Assembly: GCF_019649055.1 (NCBI RefSeq)
Contig: NW_026570266.1
Coordinates: 868,001-932,000, forward strand
Length of the DNA stretch: 64,000 bases
Origin: Paramacrobiotus metropolitanus
Lineage: Eukaryota; Tardigrada; Eutardigrada; Parachela; Macrobiotidae
Direction: 5' to 3'
The notes under the pieces were generated by a model. It did no database searches. It saw only the letters and a list, made by a program, of their open reading frames with translations, and was not told the DNA's origin. This document shows, piece after piece, positions 34,362 through 45,615 of the stretch; positions within the stretch are counted from its first letter, which is position 1; each line of letters begins with the position of its first letter. The translations under genes and the position numbers were made by a program.

Positions 34362-35414
34362 GTTAAGTCGCGTGAAACATACATAAACTTAACTGGAGCG
34401 CAGTTGCTTCTTGTGTAATCGAACAAGACATCCTGGGCAAACAAACGTCCGCTGTACATTAAATTTTTTGTTTCTGAGACAGATAGTTGTGACCGAAACG
34501 TTTGTCAGGGAATATATGGTCGGCATATTAAGTTCAGTCGGACCTTTTAGTTGGAATACGACACCAAGTCGATAGCTTTGGTCGGGCCACGATATTTAGC
34601 AAAGTGTTGTTCCGTTCAACTGTGAGCGTTATTCTATCCTAGTACTAGTGGCTACGATTTTCCGACCAGGTGGGGCTCTATTTAGTAGTCTACCACAAAC
34701 CAAACCGTAGATTGTCGTTCTCTTCGATGTGGCAAAATTTGGACATCGGACAAAAACGCTTGTCACGTTTGGCAGGGATACCCCTTGGCAATAGATCGGG
34801 TGTCGCCTCGACCAAAACTTTCGGCTATATCTCGTAATCTGAGTTTAGTTTTCGGATCGAAAACACGCTCTCAGCAGTTTGTTAACCCTGATAACACAAA
34901 AAATCATGGGTGGTCAAAATCTACGGCGGTCGTTTACTTGGTCCTCTGCCGGACGTCCTGATAGACCGGCCGGATTTGGCGTCCGTTCTTACAATCACAA
35001 CCTGTCGATTGCCTCTGTTTTGACTATAGACATCTAAGACATGCTGTGGACCGTGTCGCGGAGCACGCAAAGTTACGGTATTTTGCCAAAGCCCTGCCAC
35101 AGACCACCGGGACGAGTGTTGCAAAGAACCAACTTGTCTGAGAGAACGGATATGGAGCGCAATTCGTGACTGGGAATTCTTCGCAAATGTTGCCAATTTC
35201 CCGCTGTTGTGTTACGAACTTGTTATTGTATTGCGCTGGCGTGCTGAACCACTGGCTTACTGGAACGTCACGGCTACAAGTAAGCCATCAGTAGATTTTT
35301 TTGTTGTTTTTTCGGTGTTTAAATATAACTAGCAAGTAGTGTACCGGCGCTTGCAATCATTGTTATCTTGGTGGCTGTTGCCCATTAAAGTGAGCCATCA
35401 GTACAACTGTACAG
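34362..35414 (+). other. Large intron of the Slo-like gene, expected exon missing
   Basis: Slo genes need an exon for S2-S3 here. The flanking phases (1 before, 2 after) also do not join, so an exon of suitable phase is missing or unrecognisable. The sequence has no clear transposon. A minus-strand ORF (34921-35196) has no family features. Confidence 0.45.
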
Positions 35415-36269
35415 GTATACCATGATAACTATTACTAACGTGAGAACATCGATCCTAGGTCTGCAATTTCTTCGCGTGTTTTGTTTCACTTGGCTGTGCG
35501 ACGAGATCATCCGCATCTTTCGAAAGCTACCCATTGCCACCGGCACCGTTATGCGAAGAATAACATGGATTGCCTGCTCCTTTTTAGCCTTAGCAGCATG
35601 GGTTCAGTTGGTTAGAGTTGGTTAAACCTTGGACATTGCTATTCGTGTACGTAGTATCTTTCCGTATTTACGAGAAATGTACGCTTTCTGCCTACAGGTA
35701 GAAACATTGGGCGATCCATGGGTATCCACCTATAATGGACAAAAAGACTTGACCTTCGGAAAGTTAGTGACCTTCCTATACGGCAAGCTCGTGTTTCTGG
35801 ACTTGACATCGACAACACTCGAAACAGAAATCGCGAAGATTTCGGTTTATGTTGCCCAAGCAGTTACTCTGGTGCGTAGCTAAATTTTCTACTGTCCGTA
35901 TCAGTATTTTTACCACTTTACTGATTAGCTTGATCTACAAAAACCTGAATCCATACAACAACCATTGCAGATTTTCCTATCGCAAATTATTCCGGAAATG
36001 TTAAAGCAGTTGCCGAAAATATTACGAATCCATTCATTTAGTGCAGTACGCACGAGAAAGGACACAAAGTAAGTTATTCCAACTGTTTTGCAGCCACGAT
36101 TGGTGACTTACGTAGATAAATTTTAGGTTCATATTATTGCTCGGCTCGATTAATTCTCTGGCGGTTGAGCAATTTGCCGAGAGATTCCGCTCAACAAATC
36201 CTGGAGAGAACATTGTTGTGCTTTTAGAGTGAGAAAAACATCGCAAATATAATACGTCTTGTTAAGGAA

Positions 36270-36968
36270 GTGGCCCGGTACATGGCACCAAATTCTTGTA
36301 CTACATGCACGAAAACTTTTACTTTCGCGCACTCCCAAACACTTTTTTGTTTCGGTTTATGACATTCTGTAGCCGGAAGATTTGTATACATAGAACAAAT
36401 AAATAATACACTAACGTGAAAACCGCTTGTGCGCGCAACATCCGGTTCGGAAGTTATGGCTGTTAGAAAATTCCAAAACGTTTAAATGCGTTCCGGTGTA
36501 CCAAAAGTCTCATTATGGACCGATCTCCCTCAAATTTTGCACATAAATGCACATAACCACGAAGAATGTTTTTACACCGATCCACTGTTCTAGCATGTTT
36601 TTCAAATTTTAAAATGAATTTCAAAAATTTAAAATTCATTTTAAAATTGGAAAAAAATCATCGAAGTCTGGATCGGTGTAAAAACGAGCTTCATGCCTCA
36701 TGGCCATGTGCATTTATGTGCAAAATTTGAGAGAGATTGGTCCGTAATGAGACTTTTGGTATACCGGAACGCATTTAAACTTTTTGGAATTTTCTAAAAG
36801 CCATGACTCCCGAACCGGATGTTGCGCGCACAAACGGTTTTCACGCCAGTGTATACAAATCTTCCGGCTACAAAACGTCATAAACCGAAACAAAAATGTG
36901 TTTGGGAGTGCGCGAAAGCGAAACTTTTCGTGCACGTACACGAATTTGGTACCATATACCGGCCCACC
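36270..36968. mobile_element. Foldback element in Slo-like intron (about 340-bp inverted arms)
   Basis: The left arm from 36270 (tggcccggtacatggcacca) matches the reverse complement of the right arm ending at 36968, over nearly the whole length with scattered differences. Shared blocks include tttcggtttatgac and the t/acaccgatcca region. The centre is an AT-rich palindrome (aaaatgaatttcaaaaattt). No ORF spans it. It lies wholly inside the intron between RCK1 exons (36229-37006), whose splice sites are intact. It fits a hairpin MITE. Confidence 0.8.
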
Positions 36969-39722
36969 TCCCTTAATGTAGAAATATACAGCTGTTTTCG
37001 TAACAGCCCCAATGCTTCCGATGCGGCCATCGAAGAAATGCATACAGTGGCTGGAAAGCACAAAGACAGATTAACCGTTATAACCGGCTCGCTTTTTGAG
37101 AAGGAAGATATGGAAAATCACGTTTTTGACAATTGTCAGTGCGCTCTGTTCTTCGCCAATGAAAACGCTTCCAACTTTGCCGAAGAGGATCACTGCAACT
37201 TCTTACGAGTCAACAAGGTGAAACAACGACATCGTAACACAAGAGTAATCGTCAAGATCCTAATGTTCGAAAACAAGGTAAGCTAGCAAAAAGGAAAGAA
37301 CTTTGTGAAAAAGACGGACAACGAAAGATATTATCAGAAGAACCATTTTAGGAAAAGTTCCATCACATTCCATTTTGGTGCCGCAAAAGCGACCAGATAA
37401 TCTGCACAGCAGAAATTCAATTCGCTCTTTTGGCACAACGATACTTTGCACCAAATTTTCCTCTGCTCGTCAACCAGTGGTTTGGTGAAGAGGCTGGTCC
37501 CACTGTCAGAGCAGTCAACCTGCCGAATCCTACAACGATTTCCGCGCGTTCGAACATGTTTAGTAATAACTTGGGCGCTAGGTCGCCAACTGCAACGGCG
37601 TCGGTTAACACTCCAACTCAGACAAATGTTAATGTAGAGTCAGATGATCGTGCAACATACAACAAAATACGCAGGAACCAAAATTCCAAGAAATCCAGTG
37701 AAGAGATAGAATTGCTTTCGCTACACCCAGATGGACCGGCACCTGTATCGTCGAATATACCGAGGCCTGGTCTTTCAGATGTCATCAACGCGACCTATGA
37801 AGACGCACGGGTATACTGGGTTTCTTTGGATTTCTCTTAGCGATCTGCAACAGCTTATGACGATTAACTTTTGGTCACCATAGATCGCATTTGAACCCTA
37901 TGGCGCCCTGTTTGCCGTTCAACAAGGCGGTGAATATCATTTGTATCCCCAGAAATATCTCATTCTGCAACCAGGCGCCAAATTTTTCATCATTACCACT
38001 TCATCCAGCAACGAGCTGGACCGAGTTGCGCGCTCTAAGAAGTGGACGGTTTTGGCAGATGACAGAGTTCCATCGTCAAGCGCAGGACAGAACGTAACAG
38101 GTCAGCCGAATAATCAGGAAAGCGATGCCCCAGATGTCACGTCACGAATCCGAATTCCCTTGAGCATGGACACTGAATGGTAAAGCCGTAACTACGGTTA
38201 ATAAATGGACTGTGTCCATTTCGTCAACAATCAATACAGCATATTTATAAGCTGATGATAAAAATAAACTCTAAAAATAAGGGATGTGATCTGGCATCCA
38301 TATTTCAGCACAATTTGTAAAATTCTAGGATGAGCACACTTTACTGCTTTACTAAGAAATGTTCCTATCGCATGAGTTTTGGCGAATTGACTAGTGGGCC
38401 AGGTCAATTGCATCTGGGTAACCATTGCGCGTCGGGTAACGGAGAAACGTGTAAAAATCTGTCCATGACTCAGCGAAAAATTTATCGTCCAATCGTAGGT
38501 CGAGTACGCTTCCGTGGCAAAAAAGAAATTGAACAACTGAATAACTGAAGTGGAACCGAAAATTTTGTTTTTGATGCTTTAATGTGGTACTACATCAAAA
38601 AAGTTAATTCCGAGTTTAGGAGTGACAATCTGGGTAGCTGGATGCACTTTTGGTTCAAACAAACAAAAATTTTGTTGATCTGTGCAGGAGAGTTACGAGT
38701 TACTCGTAGTTTGGGTAACGGTTTGCGCTTCGATTTCGAAGCGCAACGGTTACACGCACGGGTAAGCTGAAAACCCATCCCAGAATTCTGGTTTACCAAT
38801 CAAATCGTTTACCTGCTTTCGCGCCGTGAGGTCATGATTTTTTACCCGACTGCCGCTTGCGCGTCGCGAAAGACTTACACAGAGCAATTGACCTGGCCCA
38901 GTGTAGAGGAGGCTTCAACTGGTCACTTCCCGGCTCCAGATGAGAAAAGAGTCAAACGTAGACTAACTTAGACCCTAGACCAATGGTGAAAATTTTTTTA
39001 GCGTTGAAGAATGTGGCTCACAAAATGTGACTTGCGATATAACTGGACAATACTGGAGATACCAGCTGCCAAAAGCCAAAATGCCGGTTAAGGTAAATGG
39101 ATACTAAATGATCACAACAGGCAGCATTAGCATAAAAACGCTTTGTTGTGCTCGTGGGGTCTGCTCAGTTTCCCAACGAACTGGAAAACATGCTGCCATC
39201 CACACTGGAGCAACACATTGTAATTTGCGTTGTCTCCGACCGGGACCCGGCCCCCATTGGGCTAGTGAATTTCATAAAACCGCTGCGCGCCGTTCATGCT
39301 GATCCGCCGGTTGTTGTTATTCTGGCCGAAGCCGACTGTCTGGCCAAAGAATGGCCGGCCTTGATGACCTTTCCCGATATTCTTTTAGTTCAGGTACGAG
39401 TAATAATCGCTCTTTCTGCGCTCCTGCTACGATAATACTCAACGTCGTTTTTAGGGAAATCCCTCGAAACACGATCATCTACGGGCTATAAAGCTCGAAA
39501 AAAGTCGGCTATGCATCGTGGTTGACGCAAGTGAACTCCCCAAAAAGCAGTCGGAAAAATGGAAGAAGTCGGATGCGGAAGCTGAACTGATTTGGCCCAT
39601 GCTGCCTAAACACTTTTACCGGCATGTCAACGCTGTTCTGGCTACAGCGGACATTGCAGAGTATCTCAAAGAATTCCGTAACCAGATGGATACCTTGCCA
39701 GAAGAGATCCTAACATGCATTC

Positions 39723-41528
39723 GTAAGACTGCTCTCCTTATTAGGTTTGAATGGTTAACCCACCAAAGTCAGCTACCAGAAGGAACGTGAATAGCAAGCT
39801 GAAAATTGGTGGTTCTTCCTCAAATAATTCAATCAAGAAAACTGAATTTTTTGGGAATTTTCTTGACCATAGGTTAAGCAGGGCGATAGCCTGCCAAACT
39901 GACAGGGATGGGCATCCTGCCATTTGGCAGGAAATACGCCGGAATTTATAGAAACGGTGGGTAGATCGCATTGAGGAGCTCGACCACTTGAAAAAACCCT
40001 TTTGACAAGACCTATATTTCTCAGCTACCGTTTTGGTCATCGAGATGACCAGTGGTCAAGAAATGATACAATTGCAAAAAATATGTTTCCGAGCGGCCAT
40101 AAGCTAACGAAAGTGCAAAATACATTTTGTTTATGTAATATAAAATGACCCTTGGCCAGATGAAAACACATCAGCACAAATAGATATGTGATTTTTGTCA
40201 GTTAAGCGCCCGTTATACCGTATTGTACTGCAGTAGTAACTGCAGTACAAATATACTTTCTTGCCTTTTCCTGCTTTAATTTGACTTTCAGTCAACTTTT
40301 CATTTTTTAGATGGTACAATGACTGAAGAACAAACAAACTAAGCAGTCTAAAAGTTGCCTACCCTAGAAATACAGCGATAGCTTCCCTTATTTCACCTAC
40401 AGGCTACAGTATACGCTGTATAGCATATCGGCACTACCGGCAAGGTCATTTCCGCTTTCACGCATTTATACCACAACAACAAGTCACTGCAAGATGCAAC
40501 TCACAGAACGTAGAAATGTTGCACAGAATTAAAAAGGGTGATATGTAGATACATTCATGTAATTTTACGCTCCCAGTATGCAAATCAAATCATTACACCA
40601 TATCCTGAACAGGGTGAAGAGCATAAGCTACTGTATGCAGTTCTTGGTTACGTTTAGGGTTATACATGGCAGTCTACGGAATGGCGATGAAAAAAAGATA
40701 TCAAACAGCTTCAGTTTGGCAATGTCACATTTATTCTTACATTTTACAATTTGTATTTGTAAGTAATACCCCAATTTTCCTTCAAAAAACACGAAGTTTT
40801 GAAATATCTCTATGTGTTGACCGCTGGTCAGTTTAATGACCACCGAAACACAAGGCTTTTTAGCACTATTTTTGCTTGATTTTTTGGTTCCTTGTGTAAC
40901 TTTTTACCAAGTTTCTGAGATTTTATACAAAATTTATAATTTTATTGTTAAAGTAGCGTCATGCCCATCCCTGTCAAACTCGGCAGGAAATTTCTGTATG
41001 ACCCTGTTTGCCCACTGTCCGGTTATTTTTCAAATCATTTGGTGCTCTCGTAACGTCAGCCACAGGATCTTTGTAAGTGATTTATCTGTAAATTATCGGG
41101 GAACGGGTAGGCGGCAGGAGCAGCCAAGACCTCCGCGAACCCAAAAAGTGCCATTTCGGTCATTTTTGGTCACTGGTCGTGTGCCCCATACGTGGTTCAT
41201 CTGATGGTCGAATTTTTTTAAACAACCAACAACATCCCTGCTGTGACATAAAATCACTGAACATAAGCTTCCTCCATTATGAGCCGTCAGAGGAATAAAG
41301 TTCGCCGCCCTGCCATTTGACAGGGATGGACGGGAACGGGTTAAATCGTAAGACTATTCTCCTTATTAGATCTGAAGCATCTGTATTTACTAGTAGAGAC
41401 TAATACATAGTAATTTAGTAAATACAATAGTAGTAGGACGATACTATTAGTATATATACAGTAGTAATAGTAATACAGTATGAATAGTACGTACAATTTT
41501 GCAGTCAAATAAGTTTCTCATTTACCAG
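39723..41528 (+). other. Large intron of the Slo-like gene with inverted repeats
   Basis: A 16-bp block tgacagggatgggcat at 39900-39915 recurs inverted at 40961-40976 and, in variant form (ctgccatttgacagggatgg), near 41310. Further inverted similarity (gaccagtggtcaa near 40048; ttgaccgctggtc near 40815) suggests an imperfect foldback element of about 1.1 kb or nested insertions. No ORF with features. 41400-41490 is rich in agta/taatag simple sequence. Confidence 0.5.
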
Positions 41529-42324
41529 ATCACAAAGCAGTTGGCTTGATTTCCTGGGATAACACCGGCCAAAATGCTGCTCAGAAGCCCAGGGTCACCG
41601 AGACGTGCACGGCGCCCAGTTTTATTGATGCACTCATGCTAAAGTGCTACGAGGATGTTGAGATTTTTCAACTTCTCTTGCTGCTGATTCTAGGCGGTCA
41701 CAGGAGATTTCCCCAGCAAAGAGAATGAACAGTTCCGCGGTTGTCCGTTTATCGGGAACCAAGCCGCAGTTAGTAAATTGGTGCCGGTGGTCGGCGGATT
41801 TGTTAAATACACTCCAATTACCGGTATGCCAAAACAAAATCATCAAAAACATCAGCCTGCGAGGCCGGATGTTACAAACCGAGAGAGTGAGACTTACGAG
41901 CAGTTTTGCTCCCGACTCGCCAGAGGGCATGATTATTTGGTTATTGGAAAGGAAACAGTATCGTCCAAAAATGCCTGTGCTACGCTGGTGAAAGATAACC
42001 ATTATTTCACGCTGGAACGGCCATTCTACGTTGTCGCTCGACAGAAGCTGTTCGCTCACATCATTGGCTCTTTGAACCGCGCAGCAAAGTATGAAATCTG
42101 TTTGTGATAATTTCAAAGTACAAATAATCGGCTCAAGCAAAGCGAAGGCCCTTTAAGTGGAAGAACGTAGGATTTTCCGGTACAGAGATCTGTATGAAAG
42201 TTACCTGAAGAAGACGTGATTATGTAAGAATCGGGAAATGTGCAGCGTTGCGCAGTCGGTTGCCCTTTTGCATTCAACGCACAAACTACGAGTAGGATGT
42301 AAAACTACCGTCGGTAGTTTTAGA

Positions 42325-42400
42325 TCGGTAGTCTACCGATCTAAAACTAACTTATCGGTAGTCTACCGATCTAAAACTAACTTATCGGTAGTCTACCGAT
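42325..42400. repeat. 30-bp tandem repeat, 2.5 copies, with internal palindrome
   Basis: The unit tcggtagtctaccgatctaa plus aactaactta is repeated at 42325, 42355 and partly at 42385, with no differences. Each unit contains the 15-bp palindrome tcggtagtctaccga. It lies in an intron of the Slo-like gene (42089-42553). Perfect identity suggests recent expansion. Confidence 0.9.
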
Positions 42401-42979
42401 ATTACTTATGTCGTCTTATTTACTAAGAAACTATTTACAAAGCAAGCGGAAGACTCTGTAGACTGTACTCCGTAGTTTCCGTCTGTTAGTAACAACCAGC
42501 CAAAAACTGCAGCGGTGTACTAACCTAGGAATTATTAGCTTATTTGCATTTAGTGTGCGCGTAAATACCACTGAACAACTGCGATTATTGGCCGCCTTGG
42601 AATCTTTACCGTCTCTTATCCTAAAAGCCATCGAGGAGGGAAGCACGGGAATTGCCGGAAACACAAAACCCGGCCGTTATCCTCACTGGCTGGTTATGTA
42701 CTACAAAATTATGGAGAAAGTTATTGCCAGTGCAAATGTAAGATAGCTGAAGTAGAGCGATGCCATAATGATCCAATCAACAGTTGGAATCGTTGCTTCT
42801 GCTTGATATTTGCATAGAGCTGTACTATTAACTGTGCATTACAGTTTCAGGAAAGAACCACATGTCTACCGAAAGCGGAATTAGAGACACTGAACAAGAC
42901 TCTTGAGAACCATGCCATAGTGAGACCGCAAAATCCTACGGTCAAGGAAATTGTGAGAGTCATCGAGAGTCGAGACTAA

Positions 42980-43579
42980 CCGAAAACGTCAGCATGAAAC
43001 GTGGAAGCTGCCAAATGCCCTTTTGATATACGTGATGGCCGTGTACTACCATAAATACGCCAACGTAGCACCATCGGTGAGATCTACGATACCGGTTGAA
43101 ACGTTATTACGAAGTAGATTTTTTGGTGTACATGGCATGAAATCGTCCCGTTAGCGTTTTTGTATGTTATTAGTTATAGTGCACGGAAACGCACCTTCCT
43201 AAACTTATAACTGTCGAGTCGATGCAATAGAAATTGTAGTACGCGACGAAAATGAAAGAAAACACCATGCGCAAAGGTTTCATTGTTTACTAGTAGAAAA
43301 AGAGTGATTGTTAGCGTTTTATGCTTAGCAGGATGCGACGATGGTTGTGGAAAACATCTTCAGTGGTTGCCTTTTTGTCCCTTAGACGGCCTATTTGTGC
43401 GCTATGGCTGCCTGTGTCTCATGTCGAAGATGGGTACACCTGCAGCGTGAAAGAATATTGAGATACCGCGTTACTGAATTATGGCCCAGCCAATTTTTTG
43501 GGAGGCGAAAAAAGCCGTTATTTGACACCTTACCGATTGCAGTAATTAATAATAGAACAGAAATCGGTATATCAAGAAA
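42980..43579. other. Stretch after the Slo-like gene
   Basis: Just after the last stop, 43000-43076 reads PNALLIYVMAVYYHKYANVA and ends in tcg|gtgaga. In spacing and pattern (YY.K....A) it resembles the end of the preceding exon (LVMYYKIMEKVIASA then gtaaga). It could be a diverged duplicate of that exon. Otherwise nothing was recognised. Confidence 0.3.
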
Positions 43580-44295
43580 TTAATTGGTAGGGTGCATTAG
43601 TCGTGCTACTGTGGCTAATACCTTGTTTGTCCAGTAATCGAGCGTATCTTTCGATAAGGTTTCGATTTTCTGGATCTGATAGCGTCGAGGATTATCCGGG
43701 TCACTGTTAAAACGCGAAAGTAGCCCATTGGGTGCTAGCAGTTCGGACGTAAGCAGCCGCTCTGTTGGATTAAATTTTAGGCACCGAAGAACAAATTCCT
43801 TGGTGTTCTTTGGTAACGAATCTGGAATATTAGGGAGTCTTCCGGTGTTGTTGCTCTCGTTGTTCAAGTGATAGAGGATAGCCATTTCTAGCAACATGGG
43901 CTGGTTTCTGGCACCATTGTACAAGGGCGGTTGTCCGGTTAGCAAGTGCAGCGCGATACAGCCAACGCTCCATATATCGCTACGACGTCCGATATCGTAA
44001 TCGTTACTCGTGTTAACCAGTTCCGGGGCGACAAAACGACCGTCATCGCCGGAGCGGGCACTGATGTCGTGCTTAGTCGTGTGATCCGTTCCCAGCTGCC
44101 GCATGTTATGGAAACCTCCAATCTTCACGGTTCCCTTAAAACCTGGTACCGTGAAGAAGATTATACGGCTGTTCAGATTGCGGTGAACGATGCGATTGTT
44201 GTGTAAAAATTCTAAGCCACACAGCATTTCATACAACAGCTTCTGTATCATAACGATCGGTAAAAAATGCGTGGCGGCATCCTCGAAATTCCCGC
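43580..44295 (-). pseudogene. Pseudokinase C-lobe, orphan exon
   Basis: The minus-strand exon begins after the acceptor ttgcag| at 44296 and stays open for 238 codons to a stop at 43580. It covers helix E onward of a kinase: LLYEMLCGLEFLHNNRIVHR, where catalytic HRD is HRN, KIGGFHN in place of DFG, FVAPEL in place of APE, then RRSDIWSVGCIALHLLTGQP, with a C-lobe ending in a normal R.T..EL segment. The catalytic Asp and metal-binding Asp are both gone, so it cannot phosphorylate. The N-lobe exon is not found upstream: the next gene begins only 176 bp away. Either the gene lost its 5' half or the N-lobe is unrecognisable. Confidence 0.6.
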
Positions 44296-44406
44296 CTGCA
44301 ACCATAAACAACACATTTCGTTTCTCAGTTTGAGTGTTTTATGTCTGAAGGAAATTTTGCTCTGGAGTCTGGACCGCCGCAAGAAACCAAACTTTTAATG
44401 GCAGCG

Positions 44407-44469
44407 CTGACGCCTATTTTGATCACACGAAAAAAGTCAGGCGCCGACGCCTTTTTTGATCACACGAAA
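44407..44469. repeat. Tandem duplication, 37-bp period
   Basis: gacgcctattttgatcacac at 44409 recurs as gacgccttttttgatcacac at 44446, both followed by gaaa. It sits between the two pseudokinase pieces, at the position where the missing N-lobe exon of the downstream one would be expected. Confidence 0.75.
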
Positions 44470-44470
44470 G

Positions 44471-45615
44471 TTAAGAAACCGGTTTTGGCGCCGCCTTCTT
44501 CGCACCGGCTTTTGCATGCGTACGTTTTACATAAGCATAAAATTCCTGGATTTTTTCACGCAGTGTAATGGAGTCACACAATGTCCTTAACATGAAGTAC
44601 TCACCTCTGCACAGTTCAGCATACACTTGGAACTCCGGTGGGAACCCCGGATTCAACGGAGAAGCGAACTGCCATGCAAAGAAGTGAATAACATTGACAC
44701 TGTCGGCCTGCAGACGCCCGATTCTCTCATTGTCGGAGTAAGTTGTTGTTAGCAAGTTCAGCAACTTCCCGAAAGCTTTCTTATACGTTTCCCGGTCGGC
44801 GCTTTCATTTAGCAGCTGAAATCGCCAAATTTCCACCATCTTCCCAGGGATCATGTCCGGATTATCCACCAGCTGGATCTCTCCAATCTGTAGACGGCAC
44901 TGTGCTGTATCGTTGAGAAACGAATGTCTCTGTGTATTGATTATTTTCATTGTGCCCTCGCAGACTGAGTACGTCTCAGCGCCCAGATTTTCCAGCGCGT
45001 ATAACGCTTCCAGTGATTTGTTCCTATCAACGAATGGATGGGCGCGGAGTTCAGCGAGGGATGAGCGAGCCCCTGCGTTAATGTTAAGCGAATGCTCCAG
45101 GAAATCCTTACACGCAGCCGGCATATTTTGGAGGGGTGGGATCTCCGGCCCGATGACCAATCCTATCTCTCCATCGACTTTGTAAAAATCTTGCAGATTT
45201 TTTAGTAGCGGCTCTTTATGCAGCTCGAAGACAACCTTTTCCGAGCTGTTTGGCCAGAATCGCTTGATTTGCAAGGGATTTCCTCAGTTTAGTAAGTGTA
45301 CCAGCAGGCACCCGATGGTCCAGCTGTCCACTTTGCTGGTGTCACCGGTTGAGTCTGGTAGAGCGGTCAGACATTCCGGCGGTATATAAACCACATTGGG
45401 GGATCGTTTCTGCAGCCAGGTGTTCCACATAGGGAGTAAGTCTGTCGTGGTGTTCTTCAGAGAATAAGTTATTTCGGATCCATTCTTGTCGTACGCAATG
45501 TTGTCCAGATATACATCACCGGTTTTGAAGGGTTTATGAAAGATGTCGTATATGCATTCCCGGATTTGCTGCGCCTCCAGGAACAGATCGTCTGTGCTTA
45601 AATCCTTGCCCAGAT
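44471..45615 (-). pseudogene. Pseudokinase C-lobe with long C-terminal region, one in-frame stop
   Basis: The exon starts after acceptor gtttag| (45616) with DLGKDLSTDD. It shows kinase C-lobe landmarks in degraded form: GDVYLDNIAY where HRDxxxxN is expected, no DFG, IPPECL for APE, and KVDSWTIGCLLVHLLN for the DxWSxG helix. A TGA at 45286-45284 directly follows LLN. The same frame then continues (KRFWPNSSEKV... PAACKDFLEHSLNINAGARSS, the normal end of a C-lobe), plus about 150 residues of unknown C-terminal region ending in a KAGAKKAAPK tail. The N-lobe is not found upstream to 47 kb. Continuation of homology after the TGA says the stop is recent. It is in the same orientation as the orphan exon downstream, so they may be relics of one tandem kinase locus like 30306-32668. 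Confidence 0.62.

Larger units (their letters stand above)
33599..42979 (+). pseudogene. Slo/BK-like channel gene without selectivity filter (about 19 exons, damaged)
   Basis: Exons (approximate): 33599-33690, 33855-34112, 34222-34361, 35415-35610, 35698-35871, 35971-36068, 36127-36228, 37007-37277, 37352-37810, 37884-38179, 38329-about 38500, 38688-38761, 39002-39092, 39169-39393, 39455-39722, 41529-42088, 42554-42737 and 42845-42979. Order of parts follows Slo channels: S0/S1 (ASIGIFVALTAIGIGYYLIV), RFVA.KLG, S4-S5 (ILGLQFLRVF), the GDPW motif before the pore, IIPEM after S6, RCK1 (FILLLGSINSLA; EKEDMENHVFDNCQCALFFANE) and RCK2 (EQHIVICVVSDRDPAPIGL; KEWPALMTFP). The pore exon stays open, but the filter TVGYGD is gone (LVFLDLTS instead). 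An S2-S3 exon is not found in the 1-kb intron 34362-35414. Exon 16 has a +1 G near 41693 that breaks the frame. It cannot be a normal K+ channel. Confidence 0.68.

Noticed and set aside
34921-35196. Minus-strand ORF in the large Slo-like intron
   Set aside because: Low-complexity Arg/Ser/Gly composition and no recognisable motif.
41657-41693. 37-nt intron in the Slo-like gene
   Set aside because: Reading through keeps Slo homology (YEDVEIFQLLLLLI) on both sides; a single extra G explains the frame change better.
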